This document shows positions 35,110-45,944 of a DNA stretch of 64,000 nt, one piece after another. Made by a program: the position numbers and the translations under genes. The DNA comes from Maratus speciosus. Taxonomy: Eukaryota > Arthropoda > Arachnida > Araneae > Salticidae. The stretch's first letter is position 1. Each line of letters begins with the position of its first letter. The stretch spans positions 447,284,502 to 447,348,501 of the forward strand of contig OZ010794.1 of NCBI GenBank assembly GCA_963932465.1. Reading direction: 5' to 3'. The notes below the pieces were generated by a model that saw only the letters and a program-made list of their open reading frames with translations, had not been told where the DNA came from and searched no databases.

Positions 35110-37422
35110 TTAACACTTTCCAACGAAGTTGAAAAGTGTTTATGACTTCGGTTTGTCGGTCCGTCTGTCCGCGCTCTAACTATCGTAAATATACTCCGAT
35201 TGTTCTGAAATTTTTGGATGTTATTGACCTCTACCATAGTATGGTCCCTATTTCAAATGAAGTTTGTAGCATGTTTAGTTCATTTACAGGAACAGTCAAA
35301 AGTATTCCGTTACATTACGGCCGATAAGAAAAAATCGTTTCAAATGATTTTCAATGGTGTTACACACTTCCAAACATAGTAAAATTGATATACATTTATG
35401 AAGGGCACAAAAATATGATTTCTGTAGAATATGGGGAGCAAAAAATAGCTATTATTCATTTACAGGGCCACACAAAAGAATTCAGTTACATTACGGCCAA
35501 TGGGAAAAAATCGTTTCAAATGACTTTTATTGGTGTTACACCCTTCCAAACATAATAAAATTGATATACATTTATGAAGGGCACTAAAATATGCATTCTG
35601 TAGAATGTGCGGTGCAAAGAATTGTTATCATTCATTTACAGGGCTACACAAAAGAATTCCGTTACATAATGATATAGGGGGCGGGGTGAAGTGCTTGCGG
35701 TGTATTTTAATTATGTTAAACTATTTCATATATAATGAAATTGATACTATATTGTATCCGAATTACTGTATATTAGCAATGATTGCTGGAAATGCATTTT
35801 TAATTATGATATGCGCTTTTCAGTTTCACTATATTTATGCATGCTATATAGTGTGTATAAATGCTATAATAGTTTATTTACAGGGCTATAGAAAAGAATT
35901 CCTAAGGGTTACTGAGTATGAGTTTAAATTGCTTAAAGGCAGCTGTTAAATGAGTTATGCATTTATACGCTTTCATTTAGTTTACTTAGAAATGTTTGTA
36001 GATTATAGATAAAATGATATACAGGGCCACGTAAAGAATTGTATACGTGGCCGTCTGTGGATGATAATTTCTGGAAATGGGATTTCAGTAGTTTTAAAAG
36101 TGCTTTAATTTGAATTTTTTTTTTAGCTAAATAGTGGCGTGTAATAAAGGTACTAGGTAAAACTACAGAGCTGTACAAAAGTATTCAAGTGTGTTTCCAT
36201 CTATTAGTATAAATTGCTGAAAGAGAAATTTCGACCTGTTATGCGTTTGCTTGCTAAACTAAATTTTACCATTATATAGTATATATATTAACCTACAGAT
36301 CTAATACAGGGCTGTTCAAAATAATTGGAATACATATTTGGCTATGGACAGTAACTGCTGCAATCAATTTTATAAATGTTTTAGGTGTTTTCTAAAATGT
36401 TTACTTAGTTATCATATTTATTTTATTTCCCTAAATAACGAAGTTTTGTTAAAGCATTCAGGAAGTGTTGGAAAGTGTTTCATAATTTATGCTTTTATTT
36501 TTTTAAATTTTATTTATTTATTTATTTATTTTTTTTGGTATAGGAATATGAGGGCCTCATGCGAGCCGTTGAAATGTAAATAGATATCTTTCAGTCACTC
36601 TTGACTATTTGATGTCTAAAAGTGAACCCAATTGGTCATCAATAATAGTTTTAATTTGCCTTGTTACAAGAATAACGTGGATAATGAATTTCTCTTGACA
36701 AAAATTGAGTACTAAGTTCTTAAAATAAAATTTTGATCATTAGCTTTTTAATGTTGTGGTTTGTTCTTTTATTTTTGGTAGTGGTGGGGGAAGGCATGGA
36801 AGCATGAGAGGCGAGACACCTTTTCCCTCTTTGAAAAAGGTAATCAATTTGGTCACTTTTGAGACCAATTTTTAACATTCGGCTCACCTTTAACGAAAAT
36901 CCTCCATACGCCAATGGGAGGCCCCGACGCACAGTGGATCAAAGTATAGGCGATGACGAACATAGGATTATCACGGTAGTATAACCCTACATATATGATG
37001 TTTTTTTGTTATATTTAGGTTTAAATGAGTAAAATAAATGATACTGAAAGTATCTGCATGGTTTTTATGAACAATTTCGCGCTTTTTTGTCGCAAACAGG
37101 AAATTTAGGGAGATGATGAATAACAAAAATAAACTGGAAAAACAAAGCATGCAGTTTTTACTTGTATCCAAATGACATTTGTGGAATATTTAAAGCGTTT
37201 GTTTAATTTTTAATTGGCAACATATACATAACTCTTTAAAATCGTTCTACAAAACTGAAACATTCTACTGAAACATTTTAGAACTTATTTCAGTGCATAT
37301 TTGTAATTATTGGGTTTGAGTTTCTTTTAATTATCTTGTAGTAATATTAATTTTAGCATATTTCTTTTTTATATGAAACAAGATTATTTTATTTTGTCTT
37401 TTTTCTTATAATGTTTTGAAAT

Positions 37423-37764
37423 ATGATAACAAACAGACATTTGTTTTTGTTTCTGAAAAATTTAAATAATGATTTTAGTTATGAAAAATCAATTCTTAGT
37501 TTTGTAAGTGAAAAATGTGAGATAATTGCCTCAGACATTGATGAAGAAAATTTAAAGGAGCGTTTACGTATGTTTTGTGTAAATTCAAAAGATAGTTGGC
37601 TGAAATCTGAACGAAAATTAGATCGTTTTAGTAATAAAAACTATTCTTCACTTCACTGTTCCTTTAAAGTTGGTAATGAGCTTAAACCATTTGCAGTTGA
37701 AAATTTGCAGAAATCAACATCACGAAAATCTTTTTCAGACGTAACCGAAACTCATGAAAGATGA
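37423..37764 (+). pseudogene. Transib-like transposase, N-terminal remnant
   Basis: This 113-codon frame starts at an ATG and ends in a TGA. It is Lys/Asn/Ser-rich. Near its end, KSTSRKSFSDVTETHER resembles the GRP-x-K-S-F-x-(D/E)-x-S-x-R-x-K-R motif that precedes the catalytic region in Transib-type and related uncharacterised arthropod proteins. Coding similarity seems to continue in another frame just after the stop, implying a frameshift. Recognition is by motif memory; the N-terminal 90 residues on their own show nothing diagnostic. Confidence 0.5.
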
Positions 37765-37895
37765 CTAACTCAAAGTTTCAGACAGGATACTTCTGGAGAG
37801 GCTAAATTAAGAAGAATCAAAGAGTAAATTTCAACGCGAATTCAGAAAAGAATTAAGTTTACTAATAGATGTTGTTAAACGGGGAAGTAGTTTGA

Positions 37896-38372
37896 GTGGT
37901 TTGGGACATTTTTGCTGAGTTTAAAAAGACAGCTGAGATCACTGAATTGGATAAAGAACTTATTAAACGTTTTGCCATTATAATGGTGATCGCCTGTGAC
38001 GAAGTAATTAATGCCGAAAAATTTGTCAATTCCGAACTGGGAACAGCTAAAAAATGTGCCTCAAAGTACGGTTGGTATTTTTATGCCAGGATCTGTACAT
38101 AATTACTAACTCATGAAAAGGTTATAATTACAAATTTTGATGTTCCAATTGGATAATTATTGGAAGAAGCTAGCGAAGCTCGAAATAAAGAGTTTCGAAC
38201 GTACCGGGAGTCTCATAACAGAAAAATCAGTCGAAGAGCATATAACGAAGACTTATTGCTCCATTTGCTAATAACATCTGACGGTTTGATTTCTAGTATT
38301 AGACACAAAATAAAAAACGTTCAAAGGAACAGAAAATTTCTAGAAGCATTGGTCTTTTACTTTAAAATATAA
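37896..38372 (+). pseudogene. RAG1/Transib-like transposase, C-terminal remnant
   Basis: One frame runs from 37896 to 38372 with two in-frame TAA stops (38100-38102 and 38154-38156). It includes KYGWYFYARIC, then after the stops EEASEARNKEFRTYRESHNR and NEDLLLHLLITSD. In RAG1 the catalytic Glu (E962 in mouse) sits in E-S-G-N-K-x-F-R-x-F-R, followed by an MEDVL segment. Here the Glu at 38175-38177 occupies the same place in E-A-R-N-K-E-F-R. In Transib/RAG1 proteins this is the third acidic residue of the DDE nuclease that cuts at CAC ends. The region that would carry the two catalytic Asp residues is missing between this piece and 37764, so the copy cannot transpose by itself. Confidence 0.72.
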
Positions 38373-39274
38373 CACTTTATCACTGACATAGCACCGTATC
38401 TATTCATTAGAGTACATTTAACCCTCTAAGAACCTTTGCGCTTTTCAGCATTTTCATGTAAAAGTTTATATAACCCTAGATACGAGTATATTACATTTAA
38501 TTTCGAAGTTTAATGTTAAATTAATTTTTTACATCATTTCATACTAGAAATGTCTTACAGTATAATCTTCTTTAAAAAATATTTTTGTGTACAGCCAATT
38601 TAACATGTTTTCTGGAAACGGAGAATTACGTAATAGCCGCATCAAGTCCATTTATTTCGAAAACGCGCAGGTTTGCGCAAAAAATCCTCTATACCACATT
38701 AAAATATAGACTTTCAGGAATACCAGCATGTGTTTGAAATTTTAAACAACTTTAAACAATTTAAGTTACGTCATTTTGAAGATTATGAATCCGTTAATTC
38801 TATATGTGTTGTTCACAATGTAGAAGGAGACATAAAATTCAATCAAAATATAGTGAGTAGTGGTTTAAAGTGTGTTTCAAGAAATTAATAATGATATTTT
38901 AAATGAGTTATTAGTAGATGTTTCTTAGGTTTTATTATTGAGCACAGCAAAAAGTCACTAAAATTCGCAGAAAAATTCCTCTGCTGAAAGATGTATATTC
39001 CGAGCTATACAAACACGATATAATTTTGTATAATTTAAAAAATAAACATATATTCGTATTTTGTAGATATTCTTTTAAAATATTTCATTGCAAAAAATTA
39101 GTTTTTAAATGATTATTTTTTGGCTCTATGTTCGCATTTTCTTAAGGATTGATCCACTGTGCGGCGCAACTCTGCCCCACATGCCCCTGCATTAATCAGG
39201 CCCTGCAGCCGACATACAGACAGACAGACAAACCGAATTCACAAACACTTTTAAATTATGTTGGAAAGTGTTAA

Positions 39275-40047
39275 CAAGCAATCAAACATCACACTCATAA
39301 AATACGAAATAGTTTACTATAATTTAATTAAAATAAGTATAAAAGTTAAAAAAAAGTTTTTTAATTCTCTCTTTTAAATTTCAATTTCTCTTTTAAATCT
39401 TTTTCTCTCGCATTAAATTTTTTTTTCTCTTGAAAATCATGATTAATTTCATCATTTCTCTTCATGTCCGTCCAAAAAATTTCCGTTACAATATGTTAGT
39501 TTGACGGGGGCATCGAATCGCTTTTATCTTACGCTTGGTAGAAAGCGCGAGTTAAATGAATTTATCTCTTAAAAAAATTTAATTTTTTCTCTTTTTCTGT
39601 TTAAAGATATGGTAACTGGGAAAAAAAGAAACCTTATTCAAAATATATTTTTGGGATTTCTAAATTGATTTCTTGACGTATCATCATAATTTAATTAATA
39701 TAAAACTATTAACTGATTAGAGAACATTTAATATATTTTTCTATCTCTATGCATATATATGTTACAGTCTTCGTTTTTAACTTCTTATATTTTCCACATT
39801 TTAATGCTTAAAACATTTCGTTGTTGCAGCTTCACACCAGTTGGCCGATTTTGGAAAGCGTGGTTTAGCGCATCATTAAATTGCTGTTGTAAATAATATA
39901 CAATTGTATTGTAACCATAAAGAATATTTGGTGATTTATCACCCGTGGCGAGTTAAAATCAAAAATTCTTAAAATTAATTTATTAATGTATAATTAAGTT
40001 CTAAGAATATTAAAGTGTTGTATTGTGATCGAAAATATACATTTGTA
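39275..40047. other. AT-rich interval with TTTCTCTT-rich patch
   Basis: At 39365-39465 a pyrimidine-rich patch (tctcttttaaa, tttctctt) is present, without a clear period. No coding or terminal-repeat signal is seen. Confidence 0.5.
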
Positions 40048-41425
40048 CATTCGTGGGAAAAAAAAAAAAAAGTAAACAAACCCTACTAACTCCTCAACAA
40101 ATTATCGTAGACAAAAGTTACTGGTACCAAACGATTGGAGTCTACTTTTAAATAACGTATATAAAATTTGCTTAAGGGGCTATCTACATATTAAAACAAA
40201 TCCAAACTTCGTTTTTTACAATGGCAATACCCAATTTTAACGAGATATTTCAAATCTTTGGTTCAAACTATGCCTAGACACCGAATTTCAAGTCATTTGA
40301 ATGATAAGTTTTTGAATTATAAACATTCAAAATTTAGCGCTTCTAATGTTAAATTACATTTTCATATTTTTATTTATAACTTCTGAAATTATGATCCTAA
40401 TGTTCTAATGTTTTGTGTAGCAATAATACTTATATACCCAAACATAAATACGTTGAATTTGCAATTTGTATAATTTTCTGATATGAAATATGAAATTAAT
40501 ATTTAAAAAAATTATGAATTGCAACCTACAATTCTCTTGATGGAATCAGATTTATTAAGTCCTGCTTTATGTAAATCCAAAATTTCACATTTTTCTTCTA
40601 AGTAGTTTTCAAATTATGCTTAAAAAACGGCAAAATGATGGTTTAAGGGGCCGTCTATGATAGAAGTGACTAAATATTTTGAAATTTCTTAAGCTATCCT
40701 GTAATCTAACAGGCCTAATTGACTGCTTAAGGTGCCTTGATCAAGAAGGGAGCTCTCTCGGTTAACAATCGAGTACGGAACTTCAATTTGGATACAGAGC
40801 CCTTAAAATAAGCTCGTTTTAAAATAATTAATTTTTCGGAAACTTATGGTACGAATTGCATAAAAATTTGTTTCTAGACTAATTGAAAGGTGTAGAGTTC
40901 ATTTATGCTGTCAGAATTGTGTACTGCTATTGAAAAAAAAAAAACAAAGTTATGGTTCATTTTAATATGTAGATGCCCCCCTAAGCAAATTTTATATGCA
41001 TCATTTAAAAGTAGACTTTATTTCGAATAGTTCGGTACCAGTAACGTTCTTCTAGGATAATTTGTTGAGGAGTTAGTAGGGGGTGTTTCAGGGCTTAATT
41101 TCTACCAAAAAAAGTGCCGGAGCCCTAATATTCTGCAATACTAAAACCATAGCGTACCCCCCCCCCTTTTCACTCCGATCCGTACACACACACACACATA
41201 TATATATATATATGCATTGCATATATTATTTGCATAATTTAAAGCATCTTTTTTTCTTTAGTAAAATAAAAATTTTAAATATATGTACTTGCATATACTT
41301 AACTATCCTCTTTTTAATTTATCACTCCTTCCGAATAGAAATCGTTGCCTAATTTTAATGTTAATTAATCGCAACATTCTTCAGTTAAATAATGTAAGAA
41401 TTATGATTAGGAAATAGTGTCAGCA

Positions 41426-41463
<38 letters not shown>

Positions 41464-41932
41464 AGAAGAAAGATTCGATGCTTTTATAGAAAAGGGCGAA
41501 ACACTGCTCAATTGCTTTCAATCAGAATAAGAAACAATACATAGTAATTATATCTACTTTCAAATGAAAGTGATTTCGTAAATGTACAGAGCAGAAATTG
41601 ATGTTCCTTAGATTAAAAAAGAAAGAAAGAAAGAAAGAAAGATTTATTAAAAGATAAAATATTCTTTTCAGGTTAGATATCTAAATCTTAAAAAAATGAT
41701 CCAATTAAAAAATACCCGACTGTCACAAAATAAAATCGAACTGAAGGGCAATTTAGGCATCGGTTTTCGGAAACGCTATTGTACAGGACTCCGGAGCCCT
41801 GTATTTATGAGCTCCGGTGAATTCCGACCAATATTTAAATATTTATTGAAAACAGAGAAGTACCGGAGCTGAGCTCCGGTGGGCTCCGGCGCAAATTAAG
41901 CCCTGGGGTGTACTTTTTACTTTCCAAGACTG
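40048..41932. mobile_element. TIR element, AACTCCTCAACAAATTATCG family, copy 1
   Basis: The left end cattcgtgggaaaa and the right end, inverted, cagtcttggaaag lie beside TA. Long inverted arms follow (ctactaactcctcaacaaat, ttactggtacc, agtctacttttaaa, tacatattaaaa). The hAT MITE at 41089-41905 splits the right arm. Copy 2 is at 58841-60742. At about 40250 the sequence aacgagatatttcaaatctt is the uninterrupted form of the site that carries the 59042 element in copy 2. Confidence 0.85.
41089..41905. mobile_element. hAT MITE with CTCCGG subterminal repeats
   Basis: The ends cagggcttaattt are mirrored as aaattaagccctg. The flanks gggtgttt (41081-41088) and gggtgtac (41906-41913) share six of eight bases. 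Subterminal gccggagccc, gagctccggtg and gggctccggcg words are repeated. A C run (41158-41167), a (CA)n/(TA)n patch near 41187-41212 and an A run of about 34 at 41427-41460 lie inside. No transposase is seen. Confidence 0.85.
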
Positions 41933-42162
41933 TACATAATCTTGATAATTTCAGTCTATCAAGAAGTGAGTTAGAAGTCGATTACAAAATTCTTTCTTTG
42001 CATAAATAAGTTGAAACAAAGCTAAAAAAGTGATATAAAAGTGATATAACACCTTTATTTAGATTAACGCTCGTCTCATCGCACAAACGGCGACATTTTC
42101 AAAATCATTCATGATAGAAATATTTTTGCAAACAAATAAAAAAAAAAATAACTTCACGAGAC

Positions 42163-43133
42163 TAGAGATCTGCACGGGCCGACTTTCATTCACGACACTC
42201 GAGCCGGGCCGGGCCGGGCCTGGTCTCCACTCTTTTCGAGCCGGGCCGGGTCGGGCCCGGGCCATACTTTTTTATGAAGGCTCGGGCCGGGCCAGGCCTA
42301 ACTTTTTTTTTTCTGTACAGAGCCGGGATTGGTTTCATGCCTAGTCTTCAAGCCCCAAAATTTTCAGTCCTAGTTTTGACCCAGCACGTATGAAAATCAT
42401 TGCCTCAGAGTGGCCTGGTCCATTCAAAAGTCAGTTAAATTAGGCTTGGCCCAAAAAATTTTGCAAAAAATGCATGCATTTTTAAATCTCCATTATTCTA
42501 TACTTAAACATTTAAAATTTATTCTTATTAAAGAATAGTAGATTTCAACGTTTATTAAAATATAGGTAAATTAAAATATAGTAAAACGTGTGAAAAGGAA
42601 CCTGCCTATGTCGGAACCCTGTTTTAAACTGAAAAATGTGTCGATCCATGCAAAATCAATATACCAATACGTAAGAAAAGAATGTATAATACATTTACAC
42701 TTTCTGAGAAAGGAACTAGTCTATAACGCATTTTTTTTTTTTCTTTTCCGTGCAATTCCGTCTTAGATGATTTTACTGTATAGCATTTTTCAGATTTTAA
42801 AACTTCAATACATGGAATATGGATTAACAATATTAATGATAACTGAAACATTTACATACAAGAGATAGAGATTCATTAAATAAATAAATATCGCATCCTG
42901 CGGCACTTCTATAAAAATGAAGGTTATAAACATGAAAAAAAAAGTTGAGATAAATATTTTTGGTCAGAACTCCTCGTACGAGACAAATTTTTAATCAAAT
43001 GGACGCAAAATAAATGTTTTGTAGAAATTCACTCGGGCCGGTATTTTAACTTTTTTCCGGGCCGGGCCGAATTTTGTTTTCTATGAGTCGGGCCGGACCC
43101 GTGCCTGGAAATTTTGGCCCGTGCAGATCTCTA
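42163..43133. mobile_element. hAT MITE with GGGCCGGGCC subterminal repeats
   Basis: Perfect 18-bp inverted ends, tagagatctgcacgggcc, are flanked by a perfect 8-bp duplication CACGAGAC (42155-42162, 43134-43141). Clusters of gccgggccgg words (42195-42295 and 43035-43105) form the subterminal regions. The interior is AT-rich without a transposase. Short frames read as Arg/Pro/Gly-rich through the GC-rich arms and are not genes. Confidence 0.95.
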
Positions 43134-43324
43134 CACGAGACTTCATGTATAATGAAAATCCGTGCAAACATAAAATAAAACGAATTTGGATATTTGTGAG
43201 CGTGGATTAATTTTTACTATTGTTACTAAAACAGCATAGCATCTTTTTCCAAATTTTAGGTAACTTAGCACTGAATCATTGCAAATATTCTCGTTACGTA
43301 AAAATATCTCTATTGATAAAATCT

Positions 43325-43725
43325 TGAAGGATAAATTATTCTGCTATTTTTAAAATCGATCTGTAAAGGTTCTTTGCTGCATAATCTGGCCAAAGCTGTG
43401 GTTCTCCTGTTGTATTTGATGTCTGCTATATGTTCTTTGATTCTAGTTTTAAGTTTTCTGCTTGTCATACCGATATAAAACTGCTTTGCTCCATCTTCTT
43501 TGGTGAAAGTTATTTCATATACTCTTCTGATAACTGGTTTGATTCAATTGGATCTACTTTCTTGCATACTATATTTTTTAATTTCATGGAAGGTTTTGCA
43601 ACAAGGGAGATATTAAATTTATTGAGTTTATATTTCAAACGTTCGAAGAAACCAGGAAAATATTGTAAATTGTATAACATGGAATTATGTGGATTGGAAT
43701 TTCTTTTCTTCTTATTCTTCAAGCA
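43325..43725 (-). pseudogene. Penelope-like element: RT linker and GIY-YIG nuclease remnant
   Basis: Read on the minus strand, 43722-43510 encodes YFPGFFERLKYKLNKF and KNIVCKKVD, the linker after the reverse transcriptase in Penelope-like elements. Around 43530 the frame shifts by one base, and the new frame continues VYEITFTKEDGAKQFYIGMT then SRKLKTRIKEHIADIKYN. The VYEI...FYIG pair with downstream R and EH matches the GIY-YIG endonuclease that cuts target DNA for these elements. The frame continues towards 43325. The reverse transcriptase core is not present upstream. An inverted repeat (tttcttttcttcttattctt and its inverse) at 43697-43800 may mark a rearrangement. Confidence 0.8.
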
Positions 43726-43869
43726 CCAAGAAATTTCAATAAAGCACCATAGAAAAATTAATTATGACCTTGAAGAATAAGAAGAAAAGAAATTTCGATA
43801 GTCCAATAAATCTATGGATTATGTAACTATGTTTTTATATATCGAACAAAACTATTTTTTATAGGTTTC

Positions 43870-44213
43870 GATAATTTTCTAATAATGGCACTTTGTCTTA
43901 TATACTGCTCTTCGTCTGTATCGTAAAATTTCGAGGTTTGGCTATCTCACTTAAGAAATTTGGTTTGATACCCGGCAACAGGCTTTTTTAAAATTTTATT
44001 ACGAAATTTTAATATGGTGTTATATAATTTTCTTTATTGCAAGGAAAAAAACAATGGAGAAATTAATTTCCCGTAGTACGAGAAACTCAATAAATTATTT
44101 ATAACTGTTGGGGTAACTGGATCCTACATGGTTCAGTTACCCCTGATACATGTCCCAGTTGCCCTATTCTTGAAAAATGTATACGTGAAGTAAATATGTA
44201 TAGACACCTAATA
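43870..44213. other. AT-rich interval with a possible outer TIR
   Basis: At 44107-44145 ggggtaactggatcc and cagttaccc resemble, in inverse, cagttacctcgtgggtccag at 45411-45440. A larger element may therefore enclose the Tigger copy at 44214, but the match is short and worn. Confidence 0.3.
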
Positions 44214-44677
44214 CAGTCGGACCTCTATTTAACGAACCTCTATTTTGCGAATTTCTCTATTTTGCGAACTTTTATTTGGAACCAAGAAAATTTTGCAAAT
44301 TTCTTCGTAAAATAACCTCCAAATAACGAAGTGCATTCTCTATTTAACGAACTTTTCCTTGGGATCTAATTTTTTCTTCTCCCTATTTCTTAAAATATTA
44401 CTGGACATTTCAAACTTATTCTTTCTCTTAACACATTTTATGATGATCAATGACCATGAACAGGTCTTACCAGGCTCACCGAGAGCAGTAAAATTGCTGT
44501 GATTCTTTGCTTTCCATCCAAGAAGTGCAAACTTTCAATATTCCCTTTTAACCCTCAATGGAGCTGCCCCATATCCTTAAACTATAGTTTCCCGTTTTCT
44601 AGATTGTTGATCATGATCAATCGTGTTGATCATTTCGGTTCTTGTAGCTCAAAAATGTCAAAGAGAAAGTGCTTGAG

Positions 44678-44745
<68 letters not shown>

Positions 44746-45140
44746 TTGATAAGATGGATAAAGGCGTGAAGAAGAAGAATACTGCTTTAAAATTTGGTAT
44801 TCCTCCAGACAGCTTATCAATCATAATAAAAATTCATGATTTTAATGTAAAGATATTTTTTTAACTGAAAATATAATGTATTTCCAGACAATGTTTTGTT
44901 TCATTCTTATTTCCCTAGAAGTTTTCTTTTTGATGAGTAAAATAAATAAAACAAATAGATATAATTTATAAAAAAAAGTGTAACTAATTACTTTTTTAAT
45001 TATATTTAGTGTTTATGGACTTAAATTACGTTTTATATAGTTTAAAGTATTTTAAAAAGTGACTCTCTCTATTTAAGGAATTTTCCATATAACGAACTTT
45101 TTTAGGGATTTAGCTACTTCGTTAAATAGAGGTCCGACTG
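44214..45140 (+). mobile_element. pogo/Tigger-type element, internally deleted
   Basis: The ends cagtcggacctctatttaac are identical in inverted form at both sides. TA is duplicated (44212-44213, 45141-45142). The subterminal word ttaacgaa is repeated. The interior retains only the N-terminal DNA-binding part of the transposase (44655-44864). Confidence 0.93.
44655..44864 (+). pseudogene. Tigger transposase N-terminus (CENP-B-type HTH) split by microsatellite
   Basis: The start MSKRKCLSI is followed by lysine codons from an A28 run and Tyr/Ile codons from a (TA)n run. The frame then continues ILDKMDKGVKKKNTALKFGI-PPDSLSIIIK. The K-x(2)-A-x-KFGIP-x(2)-LS-x-I-I-K pattern is the first helix-turn-helix of the pogo/CENP-B DNA-binding domain, which recognises element ends. 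The homopolymer and (TA)n (44681-44742) stand where the middle of the first helix should be, yet the frame stays open. No catalytic DDD domain follows. Confidence 0.75.
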
Positions 45141-45944
45141 TAATATTAATGTATTTATATGCCTAATCTTTAAATATTTTTATTGTTCAATAAAAGTACC
45201 GTATTTTAATATAAACCCGAGGAAGTTCAACCAAATCGGCGTTGTTTGTAAAAAAGGGAACCTAAATTTTCGGCAACCTATCACAGAAAAGACAGAGTTA
45301 TGATTGAGTTTACACACGTTGTTTTAAGAAGTAGAGATAGAGGTGCAATGTTGAAAAAAGCTAAAACTTAAAGACATGAACGATTTTTTTTTTTATAAAA
45401 TAGCCTATGGCCCAGTTACCTCGTGGGTCCAGTCACTCCAGCTTACCTTATTTGAACTTACGTTATTTTCAGAGTATCTTATTTAAAAGGTCGAATTTTA
45501 TGATAGAATAAATCTTATTTTAAGAATCTAGCAAGCTGAACAATTGAGGAGCTAAGTGGAAGAACACGTTAAGTAACAAAAATTATACATTTGAAGAAAT
45601 TTGATGCGAAAGTTTTTGTTGTCAATTTTAATGATTTATTTTTTGTTTGATACCATGTGTTTAAAATATTAACAGGTGTGATACTGAACTCTATCAAAAA
45701 AAAAAAAAAAAAAAAAAAGTATTCATATTTAATTTTTAAATATTAAAAAATATTGATATTATTTACATTATTAAATAATAAAATATTAAATATTAATGAA
45801 TAATGCCTTAAATCTTCAAGGCTAAATAGAATTTTGGTATTTTAGCTTTACCATGTAATAGAATACCTGATAACGCCTTCGTACAAAAGATAAAATAATT
45901 TTTAAGAAAATGTAGCATAACATGTTCTTCCACTCAGCTCTTCA
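45141..45944. other. AT-rich interval, no gene
   Basis: It contains an A25 run at 45694-45718 and a stretch of TATTAAA-type words near 45725-45800. No recognisable termini, apart from the possible outer end at 45411-45440. Confidence 0.5.

Larger units (their letters stand above)
36930..39161 (+). mobile_element. Transib-like element with RSS-like termini, decayed
   Basis: Both ends start CACAGTGGATCAA. In each, the heptamer CACAGTG is followed by exactly 23 bp and then ACATAG (36960-36965 on the left; its inverse CTATGT at 39126-39131 on the right). The 9-bp word cgaacatag is shared by both ends within otherwise different spacers. The flanks are CGACG (36925-36929) and CGGCG (39162-39166), a GC-rich 5-bp duplication with one mismatch, as expected for Transib. 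Coding remnants at 37423-38372 resemble Transib/RAG1 proteins. At 2.2 kb it is shorter than an autonomous element. Confidence 0.78.
35114..39270. mobile_element. TTAA-flanked element with internal tandem repeats
   Basis: The inverted ends cactttccaacgaagttga and cactttccaacataattta continue through aaaagtgttt and cggtttgtcngt-cgtctgt (GACA-rich on the other strand). TTAA flanks both (35110-35113, 39271-39274). The left interior (35280-36180) has five or six weak units with the core acagggccacacaaaagaat. A Transib-like element (36930-39161) is nested inside. No transposase of its own is seen. TTAA suggests a piggyBac- or Kolobok-type helper. Confidence 0.72.

Noticed and set aside
42059..42344. 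Arg/Pro/Gly-rich proteins on both strands
   Set aside because: They are produced by GC-rich subterminal repeats of a hAT MITE read in either direction.
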